Made by a program: the position numbers and the translations under genes | Shown here: piece by piece, positions 26,262 through 33,856 of the stretch | Layout: each line of letters begins with the position of its first letter | Numbering within the stretch: the stretch's first letter is position 1 | The notes under the pieces: generated by a model | The model's input: only the letters and a program-made list of their open reading frames with translations | Told to the model about the DNA's origin: nothing | Databases searched by the model: none | Source: JAYFRE01 sp034926235 | GTDB lineage: Bacteria > Pseudomonadota > Alphaproteobacteria > Rhodospirillales > Magnetospirillaceae | Direction of reading: 5' to 3' | DNA length: 35,816 nt | Assembly: GCA_034926235.1 (NCBI GenBank) | Contig: JAYFRE010000172.1 | Span: 1-35,816, forward strand

Positions 26262-26564
26262 ATGCGAAAGATATTTTTCTGGTTAATGGTAGTAATTATA
26301 TAACCAACAATAGTAAGTATTATTGCAGCTGCGTTATCAGGCTGGTCAATTAGAGATAGAATGAAATCCATAATTGGGACTGCTGTATTGTGCATTTTTA
26401 TTGATTTTTTATTATCTATAACAGTAATTATGCGAAAATTTTTTAAATCAATATTCCGTCGTGAGACGTCAGCGAACACACTATCTCCAGATCACCCGGA
26501 ACATCCGGACCATTTGCAATGGGCAAATCGCGAAGGGACCTATAAGGACTACCTCCCCTCTTGA
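26262..26564 (+). pseudogene. Small membrane-protein ORF interrupted by one in-frame TAA
   Basis: An ATG at 26262 with GGGGA 7 bases upstream opens a frame of 100 codons that runs to a TGA at 26564 except for a TAA at codon 14 (26301-26303). The first 13 residues are hydrophobic (MRKIFFWLMVVII). Beyond the stop the frame continues as a membrane-like sequence, with GTAVLCIFIDFLLSITVIM followed by a basic stretch (RKFFKSIFRR) and a polar tail. Translation might instead restart at ATG 26361. GC content is far below the neighbours. I do not recognise the family. It may be a decayed acquired gene, a 13-residue peptide gene, or chance. Confidence 0.3.
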
Positions 26565-26726
26565 TGGAGCTCGCCTGCAACACGGCGACCGCCCTCGCCG
26601 AATCGCCGTAAGCGGCCTTTCGGCTCCAGCCGCCGTCATGTTAAAAAAATCACCTTCCCGCTAAGCTTGAAAGGCCGGACAGACAGGATTTTCATCCTGA
26701 ATCCAGGGGTATTCATCGGTATCCAG

Positions 26727-26757
26727 AAAAAAAGCGGGGAATGTCCAGATACCCCGC
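26727..26757 (-). terminator. Orphan minus-strand terminator
   Basis: Read on the minus strand, GCGGGG pairs perfectly with CCCCGC around a 12-base loop and is followed at once by seven T (26733-26727). No minus-strand gene lies upstream of it within this intergenic region, so it may end a small RNA or an antisense transcript starting near the chemoreceptor 5' end. Confidence 0.6.
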
Positions 26758-26790
26758 CCTTCATCTTCTCTTGCGATACTGACCGGCCGG

Positions 26791-26870
26791 AACGCCTACG
26801 ATATAAAGATGTAGGGCGTTACGCGCGCCCTGGGGCGTGGAAACTCCTTATTGGGACGGGTTTGGCGTCC
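26791..26870 (+). other. Cluster of stem-loops upstream of the chemoreceptor gene
   Basis: Three hairpins follow each other: AACGCC-TAC/GTA-GGCGTT (26791-26820, one bulged G, loop of 11), CGCGCC/GGCGTG (26824-26839, one wobble, loop of 4) and GGACG/CGTCC (26854-26870, loop of 7). They lie 115-195 bases before the start codon at 26985 and could form a structured leader or a small RNA. No known riboswitch consensus was recognised. Confidence 0.3.
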
Positions 26871-26984
26871 GCCGCCAGAACGCAGATAAAGGAATGCCCC
26901 CAATTTTATCTATGGACTTTATTCCTTCTAAAAAAGTGAGGCAACCTACCGATATCATTAACTTAACGTCACGGGGGAAACAGC

Positions 26985-28292
26985 ATGAACAGCCTTGAGA
27001 AGCAGATCCGCCCATGGTCCGAGGAAAAACGACATCTCGGCCAGATCGTGTATGACCGGACGGTCAAAGGATTGGATAAGGCCCTTCTGGACGCCTACCG
27101 AGCGCTGGACCCCAGCCTGACCAGGGTCCCGCCCGACGCGATGGCGCTGGAACGCACCAAATTCCGCCGCATCGCCTTGGGCGATCTGTCCCGCGATTAT
27201 CTCGTGGATCAAAAAGAGATCACCACAGGACTGAGCACCAAGACCGATCTCGTCGGCTATCTCAGCGATTGCTATGCCGCCTATGCGGCCGGCCTCGTTA
27301 ACGCATTGCTGGACAACGCTCCGCTTTTCGACGGCAAACAGAGGCCCGAACTGGTGAGAAGCCTGATGCGCTCGGTCTTCACCGACGCCGCCGTCGTCGC
27401 TTCCTATTTCGCCGAGGCCGCCAGCGAAAAGGCTGAAACCGAAAAGAAACAGGCGATGGATCGTATGGCCGATGCGTTCGAGGCCAAGGTCATGGATGTC
27501 GTCCAGGCCGTTTCCGATTCCTCAACCGAATTGCAGGCCACCGCCCAGGCCATGTCGGCCTCCGCCGGCCAATCCTCCGCCCAGGCCACCACCGTGGCCG
27601 CCGCGGCCGAGCAAACCTCGGCCAATGTCCAGACGGTCGCTTCCGCCACCGAGGAATTGTCCGCCTCGATCGAAGAAATCGCCCGGCAGGTCGCCGAATC
27701 CGCCGCCATCGCCGGGAACGCCTCGAACGAGGCGGCGCGAACCAACGCTTTGGTGCAAAAACTGGCCACCGCCGCCGACCGCATCGGCGAAGTCGTACGG
27801 CTGATCAACGACATCGCCAGCCAGACCAATCTGTTGGCCCTGAACGCGACCATCGAAGCCGCGCGGGCGGGCGAGGCCGGCAAAGGTTTCGCCGTCGTCG
27901 CCGGCGAGGTCAAGAGCCTGGCCAATCAGACCGCCAAGGCCACCGACGAAATCGGCCAGCAAATCGCCTCGGTGCAGGAGGAAACCCGCAACACCGTGGC
28001 GGCCATCCGCGACATCACCGCCACCATCGAACAGATCAAGGGCATCTCCACCGCCATATCGTCGGCGGTCGAAGAACAGGGGGCGGCGACACAGGAAATC
28101 GCCCGCAACGTCCAACAGGCGGCCCAGGGTATGCAGCAGGTCAGCACCACCATCGTCGGCGTTTCGGAAAGCGCCGCCAGCACCGGCAGCGCCGCCCAGC
28201 AGGTTTTGTCTTCTTCTTCCCACCTTTCCAGAAACGCCGAGCATTTGCACCGCGAGGTCCAGGACTTCCTCTCCTCGGTGCGGGCAACGTAA
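26985..28292 (+). CDS. Soluble chemoreceptor with globin-like domain lacking the heme His
   Basis: A 435-residue methyl-accepting chemotaxis protein with no membrane span. Residues about 15-145 form a helical sensor domain. Residues 56-109 align without gaps to the protoglobin domain of the receptor at 29778, but Leu83 stands where that protein has its proximal heme His93. The domain is therefore probably a non-heme globin fold, as known for RsbR-type stressosome proteins. The signalling domain has the conserved hairpin tip DIASQTNLLALNATIEAARAGEAGKGFAVVAGEV (about 276-309), which contacts CheA and CheW. The ATG at 26985 has GGGGGA 7 bases upstream. It ends at a strong terminator shared with azlD. 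The ligand is unknown. Confidence 0.9.
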   Translation: MNSLEKQIRPWSEEKRHLGQIVYDRTVKGLDKALLDAYRALDPSLTRVPPDAMALERTKFRRIALGDLSRDYLVDQKEITTGLSTKTDLVGYLSDCYAAYAAGLVNALLDNAPLFDGKQRPELVRSLMRSVFTDAAVVASYFAEAASEKAETEKKQAMDRMADAFEAKVMDVVQAVSDSSTELQATAQAMSASAGQSSAQATTVAAAAEQTSANVQTVASATEELSASIEEIARQVAESAAIAGNASNEAARTNALVQKLATAADRIGEVVRLINDIASQTNLLALNATIEAARAGEAGKGFAVVAGEVKSLANQTAKATDEIGQQIASVQEETRNTVAAIRDITATIEQIKGISTAISSAVEEQGAATQEIARNVQQAAQGMQQVSTTIVGVSESAASTGSAAQQVLSSSSHLSRNAEHLHREVQDFLSSVRAT

Positions 28293-28340
28293 ACCGATCC
28301 ACACAGCCGCCCCGGAATCTGGTACGGCGCTGAAAAACGA

Positions 28341-28384
28341 AAAGGCGGGCCGGGAACGCGAAAGCGCCTCGCCCGCCTTTCTCT
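28341..28384. terminator. Bidirectional terminator between chemoreceptor and azlD
   Basis: AAAGGCGGGC pairs perfectly with GCCCGCCTTT (10 bp), enclosing a small GCG/CGC hairpin. On the plus strand it is followed by CTCT after the closing TTT; on the minus strand by TTTTCGTTTTTC, a better T-run. It separates the convergent chemoreceptor and azlCD transcripts. Confidence 0.8.
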
Positions 28385-28399
28385 ATCCAGCGCCAAGCG

Positions 28400-28696
28400 T
28401 CAACCCAGCACAGCACGGGCGCCGGCGGCGGCCAGAACTCCCAGAATGATGAGCGGAATCAGCGGCAGATAGCGGGCCGCAACGACGACGGCCAACCCCG
28501 CCAGCATTTCCGCCCAGCCCGAGGCCAGAAGAACGGGCGCCACGATCGCGGCCAGGACGGCGGCGGGTAGCGCGTCGAACGCGGCCTTGATCCGGCCCTT
28601 GCCGGCCAAGGCGCGGGGCACGACCAGCCCCGCCAGACGGGTTGCCGCCGTTGCCTCCGCCATCGCGGCGATGGCCGTCACAACATCTCCTTGCAT
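28400..28696 (-). CDS. azlD: Branched-chain amino acid exporter small subunit AzlD
   Basis: A 98-residue membrane protein with about four hydrophobic segments (TAIAAMAEATAATRL, AAVLAAIVAPVLLA, AEMLAGLAVVVAA, LIPLIILGVLAAAG), the size and profile of AzlD. It works with AzlC to export branched-chain amino acids. The conserved early T-R-L step (ATRLAGLVVPR) is present. The ATG at 28696 is 5 bases past the azlC stop, with GGAGG just upstream of that stop. The frame is open much further upstream, but that part overlaps azlC and is a shadow. Confidence 0.88.
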   Translation of the reverse strand: MQGDVVTAIAAMAEATAATRLAGLVVPRALAGKGRIKAAFDALPAAVLAAIVAPVLLASGWAEMLAGLAVVVAARYLPLIPLIILGVLAAAGARAVLG

Positions 28697-28701
28697 CGCC
28701 G

Positions 28702-29406
28702 TCAGCCTCCTTCCCCGGTAGAGGGACGCAACGTGACCGCCGCAACGCCCGCCACCGCTCCGGCGATGATCGATTGCGGCCCGGGCGCGATCAGGTGCAC
28801 CAATGTCGCCACCACTGCGCTGACTCCGATCGACAGCGCGAAACCGGGACGCCCCCGGAACCCGGCGATCAGCCCGACGAACATGGCGATAAAGGCGAAA
28901 TCCAGCCCATAGGCCTTTGGGTCGCGGATCACGCCGCCGATCAGAACCCCGGCCATCGTGCTTAAGACCCAGCTTGCGTAAAAGAAGGCGACCAGCCCGG
29001 CATAGAAAGCCGGGCTGAGCCGCGTCCTCGCGGCGCGCGCCTCGGCGAAAGCCCACACCTCGTCGGCCAGGAACAAAAGCGCCAGGACGCGGCCGGGGAC
29101 GGAAAAACCACCCATATGGCGCAGGATCGAGGCGCTCATGACGATATGACGCGTGTTGACCGCGAACACGATCAGCCCCAGCAGGAACCAGGCCGGCGGC
29201 GATTGCCAATTGTCCAATCCGATGAATTGGGCGCTGCCGGCAAACACCAGGGCGGACATCAGGCCAGCCTCGGCAATGGACAGTCCTTTTTCCGCCGCCA
29301 GCGCACCGATCAGCAGGGCAAAGGGGACGCCGGCCACCGCCGCCGGCAAGGTTGCCATCGCCCCGGCCCGAAAATCCGAAAGCGCCGTCTGACGCTGCAT
29401 ATCCAT
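28702..29406 (-). CDS. azlC: Branched-chain amino acid exporter large subunit AzlC
   Basis: A 234-residue inner-membrane protein with about seven spans, matching AzlC/YgaZ, the large subunit of the valine/branched-chain amino acid exporter. Family blocks include AGVPFALLIGALAAEKGLS, FAGSAQFIGLDNW, NTRHIVMSASILRHM and LADEVWAFA. The ATG at 29406 has GGGAG about 12 bases upstream; an ATG two codons later is equally possible. It is followed after 5 bases by azlD, so the two are co-translated. No Lrp-type regulator gene lies next to it in the window. Confidence 0.93.
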   Translation of the reverse strand: MDMQRQTALSDFRAGAMATLPAAVAGVPFALLIGALAAEKGLSIAEAGLMSALVFAGSAQFIGLDNWQSPPAWFLLGLIVFAVNTRHIVMSASILRHMGGFSVPGRVLALLFLADEVWAFAEARAARTRLSPAFYAGLVAFFYASWVLSTMAGVLIGGVIRDPKAYGLDFAFIAMFVGLIAGFRGRPGFALSIGVSAVVATLVHLIAPGPQSIIAGAVAGVAAVTLRPSTGEGG

Positions 29407-29777
29407 CGTCTTTAAGAGCTCCCGCTTATGCCGTTTTGCCCGGTCCGGACGAACCGGTGCTTAGGAAAAGCGTTTCCGATATCAGATCGGCCGGCAAGGG
29501 CGCAAGGGAACCGAAAAGCGGATGACCAGGGAATCGCCTAAACCGTTTCGGACAAAAATACTTTTCTACTTAAGAAGGAACCCTTTATAACACTACTATC
29601 TTAGGTTGAGATGCTGGCTAAAATCGCATAGGCTGCTTTCGGCCTCAGTGGCCGTACATATTCTATCAAACAACCGGGAGCGGGAAATGAAACCCGCAGA
29701 CGCCAAAGATCAGCCGGAGGATTTGTATCGACGTCATAGACGGGGGTCACAATTTCTACGTTAGTGGAGATACATCC
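29407..29777. other. Divergent region between azlC and the globin-coupled receptor
   Basis: These 371 bases hold both promoters. GGAAA-AGCG-TTTCC (29464-29477) and CCGAT/ATCGG (near 29476-29490) are short inverted repeats of 5 bp. TATAAC near 29587 could be a -10 for the receptor but has a poor -35. No gene is seen; a short minus-strand frame here runs into the receptor coding sequence and is a shadow. Confidence 0.4.
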
Positions 29778-31109
29778 ATGAACTCTATCGATGACAGGTT
29801 GGATTTTCTTGGGATAACCCAGGAAGACAGACAAATATTACGGGAGTTCAAGACGGATTTTGAAAAAATCATCGATCCTCTGCTTGAGTCTTTTTACAAA
29901 AAAATACTGTCTATACCGGAGCTGGCCCAAAAATTTCCCAGCAATGTATCGATAAACCGGGCGAAAACTGCGCAGAGAGAGCATTGGCTGCGGATGTTCT
30001 CTGCCGAATTCGACGATGAATACTATAAATCCAGCCGCGAGATCGGCCTGACCCACAGCCGGATCGGTCTGGACCCGCGCTGGTATATCGGCGGCTATTC
30101 CCTGGTTCTGGCCGACTTGATCCAGGCGGTGGTGACTCGTTCCGGTTTCTTCGGCAGGCGCGACATCGAACGGGAACATAAACTGCGCAGCGCCATCTGC
30201 CGCGTCGTCCTGCTCGACACCGAACTGGCGCTGTCGGTCTATCTCGATGAGGAAAAAGCCGTTCATCAGCGCTTTGTCGAAGCCATCTCGAACGAATTCA
30301 GCCTGTCGGTCGTGCATATCGTGACCGAACTGGTGGACGAGGCCGGGCAGATCGGCACGGAAGCGAACCAATTGCATGACGCCGCCGAAACGGCCTGCAG
30401 CCAAGCCAACACGGTCGTCGAGGCAACCAAAAACACCAATGTCAACGTTCAGATGGTCGCCTCTTCGGTCGAGGAAATGTCGGTCGCCATCCAGGAAGTC
30501 TCGTCCCATCTGGCGCGGCAGGTCCGCGTCTCGGCCCAGGCTATGGAAAACGGCCAGATCGCCGACCGCAACGCACGCAGTCTCACCGAATGCGCCGAGC
30601 GAATCGGCAAGGCGGTCGGGCTGATCAGGGACATCGCCACCCAGACCAATCTTCTGGCCTTGAACGCGACCATCGAGGCCGCCCGGGCCGGCGAGGCGGG
30701 CAAGGGTTTCGCTGTCGTCGCAGGAGAGGTCAATGCCCTGTCCAGCCAAGTCGCCCGCACTACCGAGGATATCCGCCTGCTGGTGGACGAGGTGCGCGGC
30801 GTGGCGGCGGCCACGGTCCAGGCCATCCAAAAGGTCAATGGCACGCTGGAGGAAATGGATCAGGCCACCGGAGCCATCGCCGCTGCGGTCGAAGAACAAT
30901 CGGTGGCGACCCGCAACATTTCCGAGAATGTTCAACAGGCGGCGCACAGCACCCAGACCGTGACCGACGCGATTGATCAGGTGCGCGATATCGTCAGCTT
31001 TACCGAACAATGCGCCAACGACACGAAAAGCGGCTTAACATCGCTGAGCGGGCGAGCCGAGTTGGTGAACGGCCAAGTCAAGCGCTTCGTCGAAAAACTG
31101 ACGGCCTGA
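29778..31109 (+). CDS. Globin-coupled sensor chemoreceptor (HemAT-like)
   Basis: A 443-residue soluble chemoreceptor for oxygen or another gas. Residues about 8-165 are a protoglobin domain with the family core LLESFYKKILSIPEL, AQREHWLRMFSAEFDDEYY and EIGLTHSRIGLDPRWYIGGY, in which His93 is the proximal heme ligand. The C-terminal half is an MCP signalling domain with tip DIATQTNLLALNATIEAARAGEAGKGFAVVAGEV (about 288-322). There are no membrane spans, and no CheB/CheR-binding pentapeptide was noticed at the C-terminus. The ATG at 29778 has GGAG 8 bases upstream. A related receptor without the heme His lies at 26985, on the other side of azlCD. Confidence 0.94.
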   Translation: MNSIDDRLDFLGITQEDRQILREFKTDFEKIIDPLLESFYKKILSIPELAQKFPSNVSINRAKTAQREHWLRMFSAEFDDEYYKSSREIGLTHSRIGLDPRWYIGGYSLVLADLIQAVVTRSGFFGRRDIEREHKLRSAICRVVLLDTELALSVYLDEEKAVHQRFVEAISNEFSLSVVHIVTELVDEAGQIGTEANQLHDAAETACSQANTVVEATKNTNVNVQMVASSVEEMSVAIQEVSSHLARQVRVSAQAMENGQIADRNARSLTECAERIGKAVGLIRDIATQTNLLALNATIEAARAGEAGKGFAVVAGEVNALSSQVARTTEDIRLLVDEVRGVAAATVQAIQKVNGTLEEMDQATGAIAAAVEEQSVATRNISENVQQAAHSTQTVTDAIDQVRDIVSFTEQCANDTKSGLTSLSGRAELVNGQVKRFVEKLTA

Positions 31110-31148
31110 CACCGTTTTCCGCCGCGCGGCAAGCGGCGGAAAACGGTG
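31110..31148. terminator. 16-bp perfect stem between convergent genes
   Basis: CACCGTTTTCCGCCGC (31110-31125) and its exact complement (31133-31148) enclose a 7-base loop. It begins at the last codons' end of the globin-coupled receptor and lies 14 bases past the stop of the convergent lipoprotein gene. There is no T-run on either strand, yet a stem this long should stop or protect both transcripts. Confidence 0.65.
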
Positions 31149-31161
31149 CGGTGTCAATCGT

Positions 31162-31617
31162 TTAATCGAGCTTCTGGCACTGGATCGCGGTCTCGCCCTT
31201 GACGAATTCCCATTTGGCCTGGGTCGGGATATTGCCGTTGGCGTCCGGGTCGAGCCCCATCGTCATGCGGTGGAATTTTCCAAGCTCGCCATCGAAATGG
31301 AGGTTATAGCCGATCAGGCAGACATAGGTTCCGGGGCCGGTCTTCGCGCATTCCTGGACCTTCGTATCGGTTATCCGCATCGGTGGGATTTTGTTGCCGG
31401 CATCCAGCAGCATGTTGGCCAGCCCCATGACATTGTTCGCCGAATCGGCGGCGCTTTGCATACACGCGGTCGCATCGTTATTGTCGATCGCCTTCCCGCA
31501 GCCGCTTAGGAACGAAACCGCGATCAGGGCCGTCGCAAGCGCGCGCAGAGCAACATTCTTCTTTATGGCAGGAAAGACCTTATTTCCGTTTCCGCCCGTC
31601 GGTTCGGCGACGCCCAT
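31162..31617 (-). CDS. Small predicted lipoprotein
   Basis: A 151-residue protein with a lipoprotein signal: hydrophobic LATALIAVSFLSGC, with Cys40 in the lipobox LSGC as the lipid-attachment residue. The mature part (about 111 residues) has paired cysteines (for example CAKTGPGTYVC) and a C-terminal strand-rich segment ending KGETAIQCQKLD. I do not recognise a family. The ATG at 31617 gives a longer than usual N-region (about 22 residues) and has AGGAGGG about 13 bases upstream; the frame is open to 31746 but those residues lack coding character. It is convergent with the globin-coupled receptor and divergent from the kdp operon. Confidence 0.65.
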   Translation of the reverse strand: MGVAEPTGGNGNKVFPAIKKNVALRALATALIAVSFLSGCGKAIDNNDATACMQSAADSANNVMGLANMLLDAGNKIPPMRITDTKVQECAKTGPGTYVCLIGYNLHFDGELGKFHRMTMGLDPDANGNIPTQAKWEFVKGETAIQCQKLD

Positions 31618-31932
31618 CGCCGCGCGCCGCCCTCCTGAATTGTCCTCGCAGGATAAAACACCGCAAATATTTTTCACTGTGAAAGAGTCCAACACCGGAA
31701 TCAAGGATCTGTCCGGCCGGATGGCTTCCCCGCGAACTGGGACCATTTCCCTATGATATTTTTATATTTTCGGCTGCCTTTCCGTCTCGAAATTATATGT
31801 GGTTCCGAGTCATAGTTTCGCCTGAATTTCTCATCAGTCTACGGAAAATTTTTGCAGAATACAAAAACAAACTATAAAAATATATTTTGTTTTTATTAAA
31901 AAATAATCGAACAAATACATGCGGATAAATCG
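31618..31932. other. Upstream region of the kdp operon
   Basis: These 315 bases lie between the divergent lipoprotein and kdp genes. From 31740 rightwards the DNA is AT-rich and contains a long palindrome (31863-31894). Promoter hexamers are too many in such AT-rich DNA to choose one. In other bacteria KdpD/KdpE control this promoter, but no clear KdpE site was recognised. Confidence 0.5.
31863..31894. promoter_or_regulatory. AT-rich palindrome in front of the kdp operon
   Basis: The arms AAAAACAAACTATA and TATATTTTGTTTTT pair at 13 of 14 positions around a 4-base AAAA centre. It ends 38 bases before the first small ORF of the operon. It may be an operator (for example for KdpE) or, in the transcript, a hairpin followed by T-rich sequence that acts as an attenuator. 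Confidence 0.4.
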
Positions 31933-32013
31933 ATGGATATTATTTTTATTACAATAGCAATCTTATTTTTTGCGCTGATGTTCGGATACATCCACGTTTG
32001 CGAGAAGCTATGA
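31933..32013 (+). CDS. 26-residue membrane peptide at the head of the kdp operon
   Basis: An ORF of 26 codons with GGAT about 7 bases upstream. It encodes one hydrophobic span (IIFITIAILFFALMFGYI) ending in a short polar tail HVCEKL. It ends 12 bases before the kdpF start and shares the context AAATCGATG with it. Similar very short ORFs with one span and a C-terminal C-[ED]-[KR]-[LV]-like tail occur ahead of kdpF/kdpA in other bacteria as far as I recall. This supports a real gene, perhaps another small helper subunit of the pump. Confidence 0.6.
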   Translation: MDIIFITIAILFFALMFGYIHVCEKL

Positions 32014-32025
32014 GGGAGTAAATCG

Positions 32026-32115
32026 ATGCTTATCGACCTCATCCTCGGTGGGACGGTTGCCGTTTGCATCGCCGTCTATCTGATCTACGCCCTCGCCCGT
32101 CCAGAGCGATTCTGA
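32026..32115 (+). CDS. kdpF: Potassium-transporting ATPase small subunit KdpF
   Basis: A 29-residue single-span membrane peptide that stabilises the KdpABC complex. The sequence begins MLIDLILGG, continues through one hydrophobic helix and ends LIYALARPERF, the classic KdpF C-terminus. GAGGGAG lies about 8 bases before the ATG. It is followed by kdpA after 29 bases. Confidence 0.93.
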   Translation: MLIDLILGGTVAVCIAVYLIYALARPERF

Positions 32116-32144
32116 GCGAGGCCCCTAAGCCTGGAAGATCGATC

Positions 32145-33848
32145 ATGACTCTCAATGGATGGCTGCAGATCCTGCTTTTCTGCGGGATCGTCGTTCTCCT
32201 TGTGAAGCCGCTGGGCGGCTATATGACGCGCGTTTTCAACGGCGAACGCACTCTGTTCTCACTGCTTCTCGCCCCGGTCGAACGCGGCCTTTACCGCCTG
32301 TCGGGAACCAGCGAGAAAGAGGAGCAGCATTGGACGACCTACACGGCCGCGATGCTATTCTTCAATCTGGCAGGTTTCCTGGTGCTGTACCTTCTGCTGC
32401 GCGTCCAGGGCAGCCTGCCCCTTAACCCGGCCGGCGTCGAATCGGTCCCGGCGGATCTGGCATTCAACACCGCCGCCAGTTTCATGACCAACACCAACTG
32501 GCAAGCCTATGCCGGCGAAAACACGGTTTCCTACCTGACCCAGATGGCTGGCCTGGCCGTGCAGAATTTCGTTTCAGCCGCGACGGGAATCGCGGTCGCC
32601 GTGGCGCTGATCCGCGCTTTCTCGCGCAAATCGATGAAATCCATCGGCAATTTCTGGACCGATCTGGTCCGGTCGGTGCTCTATGTCCTCTTGCCCATCT
32701 GCATCGTTGGGACGCTCGTGCTCGTCTGGCAGGGCGTGCCGCAGAATCTCGATCCCTACACCGTAGCGACGACGCTGGAAGGAATACCGCAAACGATCGC
32801 GCGGGGACCCGTCGCCTCGCAGATGATGATCAAGCATCTGGGCACCAATGGCGGCGGATTTTTCAGCGCCAATGCCGCGCATCCGTTCGAAAATCCGACG
32901 GCGCTGTCCAATCTGATCCATATGGTGTCGATTTTTGCCATCGGCGCGGCTTTGACAAATGTTTTCGGCCGGATGGCGGGCAACCAGAAACAGGGCTGGG
33001 CAATTTTTTCAGCCATGGGCGTGTTGTTCCTCGCGGGCGTCGTCATCTGCTATTGGGCCGAAGCCGCGGGCAATCCCCTTGTTCATGCGCTCGGGATCGA
33101 CGGCGGCAACATGGAAGGCAAGGAGACCCGCTTCGGCGTCGCCCTTTCGTCTCTGTTCGCCGTCGTGACCACGGCCGCCTCCTGCGGCGCGGTCAATGCC
33201 ATGCATGACAGCTTCATGCCCCTGGGCGGCATGATCCCGCTCATCAATATGATGCTGGGCGAGATCGTCATCGGCGGTGTCGGCGCTGGTTTCTACGGCA
33301 TCGTGCTGTTCGCGGTGGTGGCGATCTTCGTCGCCGGCCTGATGGTGGGCCGCACACCGGAATATCTGGGCAAAAAAATCGAGGCCAAAGAGGTGAAGAT
33401 GGCGATGCTGGCGGTGCTTTGTCTGCCTCTGGCGATGCTGGGCTTCACGGCGGTCGCAGCCGTGCTGCCCGCCGCCGTCGCCTCGACCATCAATCCAGGG
33501 CCTCATGGTTTTTCCGAAATACTCTACGCCTATAGCTCCGCAACCGCGAACAACGGTTCCGCTTTCGGCGGACTGTCGGCCAACACCGCCTGGTACAACG
33601 TCACGACTGGTTTCGCGATGTTGATGGGCCGGTTCATGGTCATCATTCCCGCCCTGGCCATCGCCGGTTCGCTGGTCGTGAAGAAGACGGTTCCGGAATC
33701 GGCGGGGACCTTCCCGACGCACGGTCCCCTGTTCGTCGGCCTGCTGGTGGGCGTCATCCTGATCGTGGGAGGTCTCACCTTCTTTCCGGCACTCGCCCTC
33801 GGCCCGATCGTGGAGCATTTCGCCATGGTATCGGGACAAATCTTCTGA
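32145..33848 (+). CDS. kdpA: Potassium-transporting ATPase channel subunit KdpA
   Basis: KdpA is the K+-selective channel-like subunit of the high-affinity KdpFABC pump. The 567-residue protein has about ten spans and the four selectivity-filter regions of its internal repeats: SFMTNTNWQAY (about 112-122), LGTNGGGFFSANAAHPFENP, TTAASCGAVNAMHDSF and TANNGSAFGGL. The ATG at 32145 has GGAAG 9 bases upstream; the frame is open further upstream but overlaps kdpF. An extra small ORF starts 8 bases after the stop, before kdpB. Confidence 0.97.
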   Translation: MTLNGWLQILLFCGIVVLLVKPLGGYMTRVFNGERTLFSLLLAPVERGLYRLSGTSEKEEQHWTTYTAAMLFFNLAGFLVLYLLLRVQGSLPLNPAGVESVPADLAFNTAASFMTNTNWQAYAGENTVSYLTQMAGLAVQNFVSAATGIAVAVALIRAFSRKSMKSIGNFWTDLVRSVLYVLLPICIVGTLVLVWQGVPQNLDPYTVATTLEGIPQTIARGPVASQMMIKHLGTNGGGFFSANAAHPFENPTALSNLIHMVSIFAIGAALTNVFGRMAGNQKQGWAIFSAMGVLFLAGVVICYWAEAAGNPLVHALGIDGGNMEGKETRFGVALSSLFAVVTTAASCGAVNAMHDSFMPLGGMIPLINMMLGEIVIGGVGAGFYGIVLFAVVAIFVAGLMVGRTPEYLGKKIEAKEVKMAMLAVLCLPLAMLGFTAVAAVLPAAVASTINPGPHGFSEILYAYSSATANNGSAFGGLSANTAWYNVTTGFAMLMGRFMVIIPALAIAGSLVVKKTVPESAGTFPTHGPLFVGLLVGVILIVGGLTFFPALALGPIVEHFAMVSGQIF

Positions 33849-33856
33849 TTTGCGCC

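Larger units (their letters stand above)
25994..26984. other. Long intergenic region with AT-rich island and structured elements
   Basis: Nearly 1 kb without an intact recognisable gene. The first 220 bases have ordinary GC content and a weak hairpin (26101-26128). From about 26210 to 26470 the DNA is very AT-rich, unlike its surroundings, and holds a small interrupted membrane ORF. A 6-bp perfect hairpin CAGGAT/ATCCTG lies at 26684-26699. A minus-strand terminator sits at 26727-26757, and several stem-loops crowd 26791-26870, upstream of the chemoreceptor gene. Confidence 0.6.

Noticed and set aside
26667..26939. Plus-strand frame of 90 codons before the chemoreceptor
   Set aside because: It runs through the minus-strand terminator and stem-loops, starts with TTG without a ribosome site, and has no coding character.
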